Shown: positions 46,052-54,972, numbered from the stretch's first letter. The stretch is 64,000 bases of DNA from CAYSLU01 sp964431965 (GCA_964431965.1 CAYSLU010000001.1:1-64000), one strand, 5' to 3'. Notes: generated by a model not told the origin, from the letters alone. Translations and numbers: made by a program.

Positions 46052-47242
46052 CTAATGGGGGGCCATGCGGGCTTTGCTGGACACGCTGTGGAGCCGGCGC
46101 ATCCACAGCAGCAGCAGTGCCATGGCCAGCGGGCACAGGGTTGCGGTGGAAAGGCCCAGCCGCATGCCCGCGCGGTCGGCCACCACGCCGACCACCCACG
46201 GCATGGTCACGCCGCCGAAGTTGCCGAACGCGGCCAGGAGGCCGAACATCGACGCCCCGCCGCGCGGAAAATGGTCCGCCACCACGCCAAGCGTGCTGGG
46301 CCAGAGGCAGCTGCCCGTGATGCCCACGACCATGCACGCTGCAAGCGCCACGCCGGGCCACGGGGCGAAGCAACCCACGAGGTAGAGGACGACCGAGCCC
46401 CAGCAGCAGGCGAGCAGGATGCGGAACGGGCTGATCCGGTGCCCGATCATCCCCACGGCGATTCGCCCGACGGCCATGGCGAGCGAGAAGAAGAGCAGCG
46501 ACATGCCGCTCGCCCATCGGGTGTATCCGAGGCTCATCTCCGCATAGGCCGGCAGCCACTGGGCGAGGCCCACTTCCGTCGCGCCGCCCAGGAAGATGGC
46601 CGCGAGCCCCACCAGAAAATACGGCTTCCACATCAGCTCCCGCAGGCGCATGCGCTCGCCGCCCTCGGCCACGAGCGCCGGAACCTGCATGACGGCGAAT
46701 CCCGCGGCCACCGCCGCCGGCATCGGGATCAGCCAGAGCGAGAGCGTGCGCCACCCGACCCCCAGGCGCAGCGCGAGCGCGCCGATCAGGACCGTCACCA
46801 CGGCGCCGGTGCAGTAAAAGGAGTGCAGCCAGTTCATCGCCGCCGTGCGCCGGGTGGGCTGGAGCGCGCACACGATGGGGCTCAGCACCATGTCCAGAAT
46901 TCCCGCGCCGACTCCCATCACGAAGACCGCGAGACATACCGTCGCGTAGCCCGGGGCCAGCCCGAGCATCAGCAGCCCGAGCGCGATGAGGCCGTTGCCG
47001 GCCACCGTGAACGGCTTGGCGCCCAGCCGATCCGCGAGCGGCCCGGTCAGCAGGATACCGCCCACCAGCCCCGCGAACGTGATGCCGGCCAGGCGGCCCA
47101 GCTGCTCGTTGGTCAGGCCGGCGGTGCCGCCCAGATCCGCGCTCAGCGAGGTGAGGAACACCGGCAGCAGGTTGATCGCGATCGCCAGGCACATCATGCC
47201 CGCGTAGCTCACCGCCCGCCCGTATGCCATCGATCGGTTCAT
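46052..47242 (-). CDS. MFS transporter
   Basis: This 396-aa protein has 12 predicted membrane helices and typical MFS features. GPLADRLGAKPF between helices 2 and 3 fits the GxLaDrxGrk motif. A mid-protein loop and a second-half VGRIAVGMIGHRISPF copy follow. It resembles FucP-like and other sugar or sugar-acid symporters by general pattern, but the substrate is not readable. It is divergent from a Gfo/Idh/MocA gene (166-nt gap) and upstream of an aldolase gene, so uptake of a compound processed by these enzymes is a reasonable inference. Confidence 0.88.
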   Translation of the reverse strand: MNRSMAYGRAVSYAGMMCLAIAINLLPVFLTSLSADLGGTAGLTNEQLGRLAGITFAGLVGGILLTGPLADRLGAKPFTVAGNGLIALGLLMLGLAPGYATVCLAVFVMGVGAGILDMVLSPIVCALQPTRRTAAMNWLHSFYCTGAVVTVLIGALALRLGVGWRTLSLWLIPMPAAVAAGFAVMQVPALVAEGGERMRLRELMWKPYFLVGLAAIFLGGATEVGLAQWLPAYAEMSLGYTRWASGMSLLFFSLAMAVGRIAVGMIGHRISPFRILLACCWGSVVLYLVGCFAPWPGVALAACMVVGITGSCLWPSTLGVVADHFPRGGASMFGLLAAFGNFGGVTMPWVVGVVADRAGMRLGLSTATLCPLAMALLLLWMRRLHSVSSKARMAPH

Positions 47243-47408
47243 GGTGCATCCGCTTCTGCCGCGCCACCAAGATTAGATCAAAGCCCCGCCTCGATGCCAA
47301 TCCGTCTGGTCCCCGGCGTTTTCTGTTTCAGCGCCCCGCGCGCGGTAGTATTGTCCCGCGATCTCGCCGCCGGCCCGCGCCGCATGCGGTTTCAGGAGGA
47401 GTCCCCGG

Positions 47409-48683
47409 ATGAAGAAGCTCAGCTTGGCTGCCATTGGATGCGGCGGCCGTTCGTTCACCTACATGTCCCTCGCGGCGCAGATGCCCGAGCTCTACGAAGT
47501 CGCCGCCGCCGCGGACCCCCGTCCCGAGCGCGTGGAGCGTATCCGCGCGGCATCCGGAAACCCCCGCTTTCGGGCCTTCCGCGATGATGCGGAGATCCTG
47601 GCCGCCGGCCGGCTGGCCGACATCATGATCATCGGCACCCAGGACTCCGACCACTTCGGGCCGTGCCGGCGCGCGATGGAAAAGGGGTACGACATCCTGC
47701 TCGAGAAGCCCATCGCCACCCGGCCGGATGAGGTGCTGGAACTCGCCCGCATCGCCGACCGGCTCGGCCGCCGCGTCCTCGTCTGCCACGTCCTGCGCTA
47801 CACGCCGTTCTACCGCAAGATCCGGGAGATCATCGACTCCGGCGCCGTCGGCGACATCGTCACCGTGAACGCGATCGAGTCGCTCGGTCCCTGGCACCAG
47901 GCGCACTCCTACGTGCGCGGCCACTGGGCCGTGACGGAGAAGTCCTCGCCGATGATCATCGCGAAGTCGTGCCACGACATGGACATGCTCTCCTGGCTTG
48001 TCGGCCGCCGCTGCGAGTCGCTCTCGAGCTTCGGCGCGCTGAGCTGGTTCACGGCGAAGAACGCGCCGGCCGGCGCCCCGGCGCGCTGCACGGACGGCTG
48101 CCCGGCCGGCGCGACCTGCGAGTTCAACGCCACGCTCTACGCGACCCGCGAGCGCGCCTGGCTGGGCTCCGTGTACGACGCCGAGCCCGGCGCATCGCCC
48201 GGGCAGATCCGCAGCTGGCTCGCCACATCGCCCTGGGGCCGCTGCGTGTACCGGTGCGACAACACGGCCGTCGACCATCAGGTGGTGAGCATGCGGTTCG
48301 CGAACGACGTCACCGCGACATTCACGATGACGGCCTTCGACGCGGGCCGCTGCATCGAAATCTACGGCACCAAGGGGTTCCTCACGGGGCGGACGGAGCG
48401 CCAGACGGAGGGCGCCGACATCGTCCTGATCGACCATCACACGTACAACCGCACCCGGTGGACCATCAGCGCGCTGCCCGGCGGCTACGCGGGCCACGGC
48501 GGCGGCGACCCGGGCCTGGTCATGGCGCTCCACGCCGAGATGACCCGGCCCGATGCCGCCTCCATGGAATCGTCCATCCAGCGGTCGGTCGAGAGCCACA
48601 TGATGGGCTTCGCCGCCGAGGAATCCCGGCTGACGGGCCGGACCGTATTGCTGGCCGACTACGTGAAGCGCATCGGCGGCTGA
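47409..48683 (+). CDS. Gfo/Idh/MocA family oxidoreductase
   Basis: This 424-aa NAD(P)-dependent dehydrogenase-type protein has an N-terminal Rossmann fold (LAAIGCGGRSFTYMSLA) and the diagnostic EKP motif in LLEKPIATRPDE. A C-terminal alpha/beta domain carries SCHDMDMLSWLVG, with the Asp/His region of the active site. A Cys cluster (CTDGCPAGATC) near residues 223-233 is unusual and may form disulfides or bind metal. Members oxidise sugars, inositols and related polyols. AGGAGG lies before the ATG. It is divergent from the MFS gene and convergent with glpD. Confidence 0.88.
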   Translation: MKKLSLAAIGCGGRSFTYMSLAAQMPELYEVAAAADPRPERVERIRAASGNPRFRAFRDDAEILAAGRLADIMIIGTQDSDHFGPCRRAMEKGYDILLEKPIATRPDEVLELARIADRLGRRVLVCHVLRYTPFYRKIREIIDSGAVGDIVTVNAIESLGPWHQAHSYVRGHWAVTEKSSPMIIAKSCHDMDMLSWLVGRRCESLSSFGALSWFTAKNAPAGAPARCTDGCPAGATCEFNATLYATRERAWLGSVYDAEPGASPGQIRSWLATSPWGRCVYRCDNTAVDHQVVSMRFANDVTATFTMTAFDAGRCIEIYGTKGFLTGRTERQTEGADIVLIDHHTYNRTRWTISALPGGYAGHGGGDPGLVMALHAEMTRPDAASMESSIQRSVESHMMGFAAEESRLTGRTVLLADYVKRIGG

Positions 48684-48706
48684 GCGCGGCCGGTCCGGCG
48701 CCGCGT

Positions 48707-50365
48707 CTACGCCAGCCAGGGCAGGTTTCCGGCCTTCCGGATCTCCGCGGCCTTGCGCGGCTCGTCCCAGCCCAGCTCGGCACCCGCAAGTTCGGCGCAG
48801 CGCCGGAGCACCGGCTCGGGCGGGATCGCCGCCGTGCCTAGGTCCGTCCGCCGGTACACGATGTCCGGCAGCGTCATCGCCATTTCCGCGCGGACGGCAT
48901 GCGTCACCTCAGCTGCCGTGCTGAGCGCCCCGGGCCAGAGCGGGGCCAGCATGTCGGCGCGGCGCTCCCCCGCATCCAAGACAGCCCGGTATGCGGATCC
49001 GTAGTGGTGGATGAGGTGCCGCAGAACCTGCGGCGTCACACCGGCCGGCACTTCGTCTTCCGCGCCGCGTACGAAGGCTCCGAAATCCCGGATATCGCCG
49101 CCGGCGAGCGGTCGCTCGGCTGTCGGTGACGGGCGGCGAGGCCGGCCGAGCCGGGCCAGCGCCAGGTCCACGGTCTTTTCGGCCACGTGCCGGGCGGTCG
49201 TGTACTTTACCCCGACCACCGAGATCAGGCCCCCGATCCCGTCGCGGGCGGCGTGGTCGACGAGCGCGTAGTGGTTCGCCAGCTTCGGCTCGGCGCCTGG
49301 CGTGCTCGGGAAGCTCCGCGCCGGCAGCAGGCCGCCGTGGATCATCAGGACGTCCTCGCGGGTGACGCGGGCCGCCGGGTGCGCTGCGTTGATGTCGGCC
49401 AGGAGAAGCTCGATGTCCCTGTCCGTTGCCCGCAAACTTCCCGGGTCGCCCTCATGCCGGCGGTAGTAGGTGCCGGCGACGGTGTATCCCTTCCACGGGG
49501 CGAAGAAGAGCAGCCGGCTCTCGATGTCCGGCCGGGCGCGGGAGACCAGACCCACGGCGTGGGTGCGCACCGGCCATCGCTTCAGGACGAAGTTCATCCC
49601 GAACGCCAAGCCGCGAAGGATCGGCGCGACTCGCTCGGGCAGCAGCTCGAGCAGGCGGTCGGCCCACGGCCCTGCCGCGTTGATCACGATGCGTCCCCTG
49701 ATGTCCAGCTCCTGCCCGGTCAGCCGGTCGACGGCTCGAACGCCGGCTAAGGCTCTTTCCCGAGTCAGGAACCCCGTGCACGCCACGTGGTTGGCGGCCA
49801 CAGCGCCTTCGTCTGCGGCGGAGGCCAGCATCGCGAGCACGACGCGCTCCGTGCTGTAGGCGCTGGCATCGTTCCACACGGCCCCGCCGGTGATCGTATC
49901 CGGCGGCAGGCCCGGAACGATCTCCAGGCACTTCGCCTTCGAGATGACGCATCCGTGCGCCAGCATCCGTTCGGGGTCGCAGCCGCGGTTGCGGTCCCAG
50001 CTGATGATGTCGTTCGCCAGCATGGCCGCGAACATCGCGGCGCGGCTCTTCATGAGCTGCCGGAGCGTGGGCATCAGGCAGGGCAGGGGGAGCACCAGGT
50101 GGGGGGCGGTGCGGAGCAGCGCGCGGCGCTCGAAGATCGACTCGCGCATGCGGACGAGATCGAGCTGCTGGAGATAGCGGAGCCCGCCGTGGATGGTCTT
50201 GAGGCTGTTGGCGGATGTCGCGCCGCAGAAATCGCCCTGCTCGACCAGCGCCGCCGAGAGCCCTCGCAGCGCCGCCTCGCGGAGCAGCGCGGCCCCGTAG
50301 ATGCCGCCGCCCACGATCACCACGTCGAAGTCGCCCGCCGCCAGGGCCTTCAGATCTCGATTCAT
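48707..50365 (-). CDS. glpD: FAD-dependent glycerol-3-phosphate dehydrogenase
   Basis: This 552-aa flavoprotein has an N-terminal dinucleotide-binding motif (VVIVGGGIYGAALLREAALRG), LVEQGDFCGATSANSLKTIHGGLRYLQQLD and LIHGGLLPARSF. The C-terminal cap domain typical of GlpD/GlpA includes GLISVVGVKYTTARHVAEKTVDLAL and EVTHAVRAEMAMTLPDIVYRRTDLG. It oxidises sn-glycerol 3-phosphate to dihydroxyacetone phosphate and passes electrons to quinones at the inner membrane. The ATG at 50365 (MNRDLKALAAGDFDVVIVGGG) gives the normal length. No glpF, glpK or glpR lies beside it in this window. Confidence 0.9.
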   Translation of the reverse strand: MNRDLKALAAGDFDVVIVGGGIYGAALLREAALRGLSAALVEQGDFCGATSANSLKTIHGGLRYLQQLDLVRMRESIFERRALLRTAPHLVLPLPCLMPTLRQLMKSRAAMFAAMLANDIISWDRNRGCDPERMLAHGCVISKAKCLEIVPGLPPDTITGGAVWNDASAYSTERVVLAMLASAADEGAVAANHVACTGFLTRERALAGVRAVDRLTGQELDIRGRIVINAAGPWADRLLELLPERVAPILRGLAFGMNFVLKRWPVRTHAVGLVSRARPDIESRLLFFAPWKGYTVAGTYYRRHEGDPGSLRATDRDIELLLADINAAHPAARVTREDVLMIHGGLLPARSFPSTPGAEPKLANHYALVDHAARDGIGGLISVVGVKYTTARHVAEKTVDLALARLGRPRRPSPTAERPLAGGDIRDFGAFVRGAEDEVPAGVTPQVLRHLIHHYGSAYRAVLDAGERRADMLAPLWPGALSTAAEVTHAVRAEMAMTLPDIVYRRTDLGTAAIPPEPVLRRCAELAGAELGWDEPRKAAEIRKAGNLPWLA

Positions 50366-50726
50366 GGAACGCAGGATAGCGCTTTGCACGCCTCGGCTCA
50401 ACCGATTCGCTGCGCCCGGAAAGAAGACGTGCACCGGAGGCCGAGTCACCCCGCTCGAGCCCACACCCTGCTGCCCGCAGCCCTTTCGAACCGCGGCCGG
50501 TGCACTGCCAGAGAACCGCTCCCCAACTCGATCCGCCACCCTTTCGCCCGGGACGATACCGTGCCCCTCCCCACCCCCGTCAAGCGGAAAAGGCATAAAT
50601 GCAGCAATTCGGGCTATTCTTAGGAACAGCCGGTGTATGGGCATGGATTCGCTGCTGCGCTTGACTTGGCTTTCCGCGGCTCCTACAAGTTCGCGATCAC
50701 AAGAGCTTCTGGAGAGACACCGCACC
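50366..50726 (+). promoter_or_regulatory. Divergent 361-nt gap with promoter of the third URO-D gene
   Basis: The gap between glpD and the URO-D gene has no convincing gene. TTGACT at 50661-50666 and TACAAG at 50684-50689 with 17 nt between form a plausible promoter. GGAGAG at 50711-50716 precedes the ATG. An AT-richer stretch near 50590-50630 may serve glpD. Confidence 0.45.
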
Positions 50727-51719
50727 ATGATGACCCCCCGCGAGATTATCCGCCGGAACCTGGAGCTGAATCATCCCGAGCGCATCGGCATGGCGTTCGG
50801 CGGCGACGGGCGCCTGAACGATATGCACATGGTCGGCCTCGCGCCATCCCGGGCGTGGGCGGCCCGGCGCTGGACCGAGGGCAACATGGAGTACTACGAC
50901 GACGAGTGGGGCAACCTGTGGGCCCGGCTCGTCGGCATGAGCAAGGGCGGCGAGATTCACGAGCCGGTCCTCACGGACTGGGCCAACGTCGATACGTTCC
51001 GCCTGCCCGACATGGCTGAGCCGTACCGGTATGAGGGCGCGGCGGCGGCGATCGCCCGGGCCGGCGATCGCTATCGCATGTTCTTCCTTCCCGGCTTCCC
51101 CTTCGCGATCTGCCGCTACCTGCGCAAGATGGAGAACTATTTCCAGGATCTGATCCTTGAGCGCGAGAACATCGATCGCCTCCACGAGCGGGTGACCGCC
51201 CTGCTGGAGGCGGTGATCCGGCAGTGCGGGAAGGCCGGGGCCGACGGCATCTTCTTCTGCGAGGACTGGGGGACGCAGGAGCGCCTGCTCGTGAGTCCGG
51301 CCATGTGGCGCGAGATCTTCAAGCCGCTGTTCCGCCGCCTGTGCGGAGCCGCCCGCGAGTGCGGGATGAACGTGGTCATGCACTCGTGCGGGTGCATCGA
51401 CGCGATCATCGACGACCTGGCCGAGGTGGGGGTGAACGGGCTGCAGTTCGACCAGCCGTCCCTGCATGGGCTCGAGCCGCTGGCCGAGCGGCTGCAGCGG
51501 ATCGGCGTGTGCCTGTATGCCCCGGTGGACATCCAGCGCGTGCTGCCGACCGGCGACCGCGCGCGGATCGAGGGCGAGGCGCGGCGGATGGTCGAGCTGT
51601 TCGGCGGCCCGCGCGGGGGGCTGATCGCGACGACCTACGGGGACCTGAACGGGATCGGTGTGAAGCCCGAGTGGGAGCAGTGGGCCTACGACGTCTTCGC
51701 GTCCGCCGCCGGCCGCTAG
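50727..51719 (+). CDS. URO-D superfamily protein with HxCG zinc-type motif
   Basis: This 330-aa protein begins MMTPREIIRRNLELNHPERIGMAF, a URO-D opening. It continues with DGIFFCEDWGTQERLLVSPAMWREIFKP. Unlike the other two paralogues in the window, it carries HSCGCIDAIIDDLAEVGV near residue 219, which fits the HxCG zinc site of MtaA/MtbA-type corrinoid methyltransferases. A third Cys sits in RIGVCLYAP. It therefore could transfer methyl groups from a corrinoid protein, but no corrinoid-binding gene is nearby. ATGATG at 50727 makes the exact first codon ambiguous by one residue. Confidence 0.85.
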   Translation: MMTPREIIRRNLELNHPERIGMAFGGDGRLNDMHMVGLAPSRAWAARRWTEGNMEYYDDEWGNLWARLVGMSKGGEIHEPVLTDWANVDTFRLPDMAEPYRYEGAAAAIARAGDRYRMFFLPGFPFAICRYLRKMENYFQDLILERENIDRLHERVTALLEAVIRQCGKAGADGIFFCEDWGTQERLLVSPAMWREIFKPLFRRLCGAARECGMNVVMHSCGCIDAIIDDLAEVGVNGLQFDQPSLHGLEPLAERLQRIGVCLYAPVDIQRVLPTGDRARIEGEARRMVELFGGPRGGLIATTYGDLNGIGVKPEWEQWAYDVFASAAGR

Positions 51720-51806
51720 CGGCGCGCCTGCGTCTGGTGCGTATCGATTCCATTCTCCTGCTCATCGCCGATTGGTCATGCGGTCGGCCCTGAAGAAGCG
51801 ACACGG

Positions 51807-51937
51807 CTTGGGCCAAAGGCGGGCGCGTGATCTTGGCCCATCTGCGGCGTTGTCGCGGGCGGCGCGTACAGGAGTACAGCGCCGCCCGCGACGCCTTGCA
51901 TCTGGGCCAAGCTGACGCGTCCGTCTTTGGACCCCTC
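51807..51937. repeat. Long near-perfect inverted repeat (hairpin)
   Basis: The left arm 51807-51865 and right arm 51879-51937 pair almost throughout: CTTGGCCCATCTG with its complement, then GTCGCGGGCGGCGC with its complement. The loop has GTAC on both sides of AGGA. As RNA it would fold into one very long stem. It could be a MITE, a protective RNA structure or a terminator for both sides. Confidence 0.75.
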
Positions 51938-51951
51938 GCAGACTCGGGGCG

Positions 51952-52003
51952 ACCCAAGCCGCGTCGCGGCTCGCCCCGTTCCATCGCGGACTCGGAACGG
52001 TGG
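51952..52003 (+). repeat. Dispersed hairpin repeat D, copy 2
   Basis: These 52 bp match 3-54 with three substitutions and in the same direction. Two of the substitutions fall in the CCGCG/CGCGG hairpin and one in the loop of the CCGTTCC/GGAACGG hairpin. Confidence 0.7.
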
Positions 52004-52139
52004 TGTCCCGGCCTTCGACATTCTGCGGTTCCTTGTTCTGCTGTTCGATATTGGTGTCACCCGATTTGCCCTTGACCTATAGGGAGGGGGCAGGTACATC
52101 ACCGCCCGAATCCCGTTCTCGAGGAACCAGAGTCAGATC

Positions 52140-53039
52140 ATGGCCGCACATCGCGAATACACGAGAGAAGACCTCGTCGAGTTCAAGCCGAAGCACGCCA
52201 CCTTCGTCGGGATCGATTCCGACGGATGCGTGTTCGACACGATGGAGATCAAGCAGAAGAAGTGCTTTCACGGGCTCATCGCGTCGCACTGGAACCTGCT
52301 GCCGATCGAGAAGTACGTCCGGGAGTCGGCGGAGTTTGTGAACCTCCATTCCAAGTGGCGCGGCCAGAACCGGTTTCCGTGCCTGCTGATGAGCCTCGAG
52401 CTGCTGCGCGACCGGCCGGAGGCGAGGGCCTCGGGTGTGAAGCTGCCCGATACGACGGCCCTGAAGCGGTTCATCGAGTCCGGCGTTGCGCTGGGCAATC
52501 CGGAGCTCGAGAAGATGGCGCGGGACACGGCCGACCCCGATCTCGCGTCGCTGCTCACGTGGAGCATGGACGTCAACGCCCTGATCGCGAAGACGGTGCG
52601 GAAGATCCCGCCGTTTCCATGGGCGCTGGAGAGCCTGAAGAGGATCCGCGGCCAGTCCGACGCGATCTGCGTGTCGCAGACCCCGACCGAAGCGCTTGTG
52701 CGCGAGTGGGCCGGGAGCGACATCACGAAGTACGTGAGCATCATCGCCGGGCAGGAGCTCGGCACGAAGACCGAGCACATCGCGCTGGCCACGAAGGGGC
52801 GCTACGAGCCGGACCGGATCCTCATGATCGGCGACGCGCCGGGCGACTACCGGGCGGCCACGGGCAACCAGGCCCTGTTCTACCCGATCAACCCCGGCCA
52901 CGAGGACGCCTCGTGGGAGCGGTTTCACAAGGAGGCGTACGACCGGTTCCTGAACGGGACCTACCGCGGCGCCTACGAAGACGCGCTGGTCCGCGAGTTC
53001 GACGCGCTGCTGCCGGATACACCGCCCTGGAAGAAATAA
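52140..53039 (+). CDS. HAD-superfamily hydrolase
   Basis: This 299-aa protein has HAD motif I (FVGIDSDGCVFDT, with nucleophile Asp and the second Asp), a motif II Ser/Thr in CVSQTP, the lysine region (TKTEHIALATKGRYE), and motif IV MIGDAPGDYRAA. A helical cap lies between motifs I and II. It should be a Mg-dependent phosphatase or phosphoglycolate-like hydrolase with an unknown substrate. It is longer than the 220-240 aa of small HADs. The next gene starts 2 nt after its stop, so the two are an operon. Confidence 0.85.
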   Translation: MAAHREYTREDLVEFKPKHATFVGIDSDGCVFDTMEIKQKKCFHGLIASHWNLLPIEKYVRESAEFVNLHSKWRGQNRFPCLLMSLELLRDRPEARASGVKLPDTTALKRFIESGVALGNPELEKMARDTADPDLASLLTWSMDVNALIAKTVRKIPPFPWALESLKRIRGQSDAICVSQTPTEALVREWAGSDITKYVSIIAGQELGTKTEHIALATKGRYEPDRILMIGDAPGDYRAATGNQALFYPINPGHEDASWERFHKEAYDRFLNGTYRGAYEDALVREFDALLPDTPPWKK

Positions 53040-53041
53040 CC

Positions 53042-54277
53042 ATGAGCCGAATGCTGACCCCGAAGTCCCTGCCTGGCGCCGTGGCGCGCGTGCTCGAGCG
53101 CACGCCGTTCGTCGATATCCACACGCACCTGTTCGACCCGGCGATCGGCGGGCTGCTGCTGTGGGGCATCGACGAGCTGGTGACGTACCACTACCTCGTG
53201 GCCGAGCTGTTCCGGGCGCGCCCGGACCTGGAGTACGACGCGTACTGGGCCATGCCGAAGACCGCCCAGGCCGACCTCATCTGGCGGGAGCTCTTCGTCG
53301 AACGCACGCCGATCTCCGAGGCCTGCCGCGGCGTGCTGACCGTGCTCGACCGCCTCGGGCTCGACCCGAACGCGCGCGACCTGAAGGCCGCGCGCCGCTA
53401 CTTCGCCAAGCGGACCGCGCGCGGCTATGTGGACCAGGTGTTCGAGCTCGCGAACATCAGCGCGGCCTACATGACGAACGACCCGCTGGACCCGCAGGAG
53501 GCCCCGGCCTGGGTGAAGGGGTTCCGCCGCGACCCGCGCTTCCTCGGCGCGCTGCGCCTGGACAGCGCCGTCATGGCGTGGCCCGCCCCCGTCCCGAAGC
53601 TGCGCTCCCTCGGCTACGACGTGGACGCCACGCTTTCCGGCCGCACGATGGGCGAGCTGCAGCGCTACCTCAACGAGTGGTGCGACCGCATCGAGGCGCG
53701 CTATGTGGCCATCAGCCTGCCGCCGACGTTCCGCTACCCCGATCTCGACTCCACAGTGACCACGCTGCTCACGAAGGCTGTGTTCCCGGTGGCGCGTGCG
53801 CGCGGCATTCCCGCGGCCCTCATGATCGGGGTCAAGAAGCTGACGAACCCGAAGCTGGTCCTCGCCGGCGACTCCGTCGGCCCGTCGGACGTCGGCACGG
53901 TCGAGCGCCTGGCGCTCGACTTCGCCGACAACCGCTTCCTCATCACGATGCTGGCGCGCGAGAATACGCACGAGCTGTGCGTGGCGGCGCGGAAGTTCAA
54001 GAACATCACTCCGTTCGGGTGCTGGTGGTTCCTGAACAACCCCAGCCTGATCCGCGAGATGACCGCCATGCGGCTGGAGCTGCTCGGGCTGTCGTTCATT
54101 CCGCAGCACTCGGACTGCCGGATTCTCGACCAGATGATCTACAAGTGGAGTCACTCCCGGGCGATCATCGGGGAGGTGCTGGGCGGCAAGTACCGCGACC
54201 TGCTGGCGACCGGCCGGCGGGTGACCGAGGACGATATCCGTCGCGACGTGCGCGCGCTCCTTCAGGCCCGGCCGTAG
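53042..54277 (+). CDS. Amidohydrolase-superfamily protein, uronate-isomerase-like
   Basis: This 411-aa protein carries TPFVDIHTHLFDPAI (HxH metal motif), a later Arg/Lys-rich middle, and the C-terminal FIPQHSDCRILDQMIYKWSHSR. This matches the amidohydrolase fold and most resembles glucuronate isomerase (UxaC)-related proteins, though shorter than UxaC (about 470 aa). If it is a uronate isomerase-like enzyme, it would fit the lyase- and sulfatase-rich surroundings. It follows the HAD gene by 2 nt and precedes cobO by 26 nt. Its activity is not proven by motif alone. Confidence 0.75.
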   Translation: MSRMLTPKSLPGAVARVLERTPFVDIHTHLFDPAIGGLLLWGIDELVTYHYLVAELFRARPDLEYDAYWAMPKTAQADLIWRELFVERTPISEACRGVLTVLDRLGLDPNARDLKAARRYFAKRTARGYVDQVFELANISAAYMTNDPLDPQEAPAWVKGFRRDPRFLGALRLDSAVMAWPAPVPKLRSLGYDVDATLSGRTMGELQRYLNEWCDRIEARYVAISLPPTFRYPDLDSTVTTLLTKAVFPVARARGIPAALMIGVKKLTNPKLVLAGDSVGPSDVGTVERLALDFADNRFLITMLARENTHELCVAARKFKNITPFGCWWFLNNPSLIREMTAMRLELLGLSFIPQHSDCRILDQMIYKWSHSRAIIGEVLGGKYRDLLATGRRVTEDDIRRDVRALLQARP

Positions 54278-54303
54278 CGGGAGCGCCGGAGGCTGGAACC
54301 ACG

Positions 54304-54819
54304 GTGAAGGGATACTTCCAGGTCTATACGGGCTGCGGAAAGGGCAAGACCACGGCGGCGCTTGGCCTGATTCTGCGGGCGGCCGGCGCCGGGCGCCGGG
54401 TCTTTCTGGGGCAGTTCCTGAAGCGCGGCGCCTACAGCGAAATCCGCGCGCTGGAAGGGAAGTTCCCGGAGGTGACCGTCCGCCAGTATGGCAGCGGACG
54501 GTTCGTTCGCGGGCAGCCCACGCGGCAGGAGGCGGCCGATGCGCGCCGCGGGTGGGAGGAGATCGCCCGGGTGGCCATGAGCGGCCAGTACGACCTTGTG
54601 GTCGTCGACGAGGGAAACGTGGCTGCATCGCTCGGCCTGATCGACGTGGAGGACGTGCTGGCCCTGGCGGCCGCTCGGCCGGCGCACGTGGAGCTGGTGA
54701 TGACCGGGCGTGGCGCCGACCGGCGCATCCGCGCGCGAGCCGACCTCGTCACCGAGATGGTCGAGCGCAAGCACTACTACGCGAAAGGCGTCAAAGCCCG
54801 CCGCGGAATCGAGTTCTAG
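54304..54819 (+). CDS. cobO: Cob(I)alamin adenosyltransferase, CobO/CobA type
   Basis: This 171-aa protein opens VKGYFQVYTGCGKGKTTAALG, the P-loop (GCGKGKTT) of CobO/BtuR-type adenosyltransferases. It continues with FLGQFLKRGAYSE and LVVVDEGNVAASLGLI, and ends in KGVKARRGIEF as expected for the family. It converts cobalamin to adenosylcobalamin. The start is GTG 54304, supported by GGAGG at 54288-54292 (a long spacing). It is third in a run with the HAD and amidohydrolase genes. Its TAG stop (54817-54819) lies exactly at the end of an inserted MITE-like element. Confidence 0.9.
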   Translation: MKGYFQVYTGCGKGKTTAALGLILRAAGAGRRVFLGQFLKRGAYSEIRALEGKFPEVTVRQYGSGRFVRGQPTRQEAADARRGWEEIARVAMSGQYDLVVVDEGNVAASLGLIDVEDVLALAAARPAHVELVMTGRGADRRIRARADLVTEMVERKHYYAKGVKARRGIEF

Positions 54820-54972
54820 TGTGCTGTCTCGGAAATAGGCTTACAAAATGAAGGTCATCCTGAGCAAAGCGAAGGATCTCTTGCCGTGCGATCAAGCCCG
54901 AGATTCCTCGCTCCACTCGGAATGACAGGCACTTGCGCGTTTTGCGTAGTCATTTGCGGGACAGCACACTAG
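54816..54972. mobile_element. 157-bp MITE-like element at the cobO stop
   Basis: The ends CTAGTGTGCTGTC and GACAGCACACTAG form 21-bp terminal inverted repeats with two mismatches, bounded by TA on each side, as for IS630/mariner-type insertion at TA. Inside, 54854-54926 is a second large inverted repeat starting GTCATCCTGAGC. Removing the element at TA restores GAG TTC TAG, so insertion would have kept the stop codon. There is no transposase inside. Confidence 0.7.

Larger units (their letters stand above)
51720..52139. other. Non-coding stretch with long hairpin, repeat D copy 2 and promoter
   Basis: This 420-nt gap contains no gene. It holds a 130-nt inverted repeat (51807-51937) and dispersed repeat D copy 2 (51952-52003). 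A promoter for the HAD gene is proposed: TTGACC at 52072-52077, a 17-nt spacer and TACATC at 52095-52100. Confidence 0.6.
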
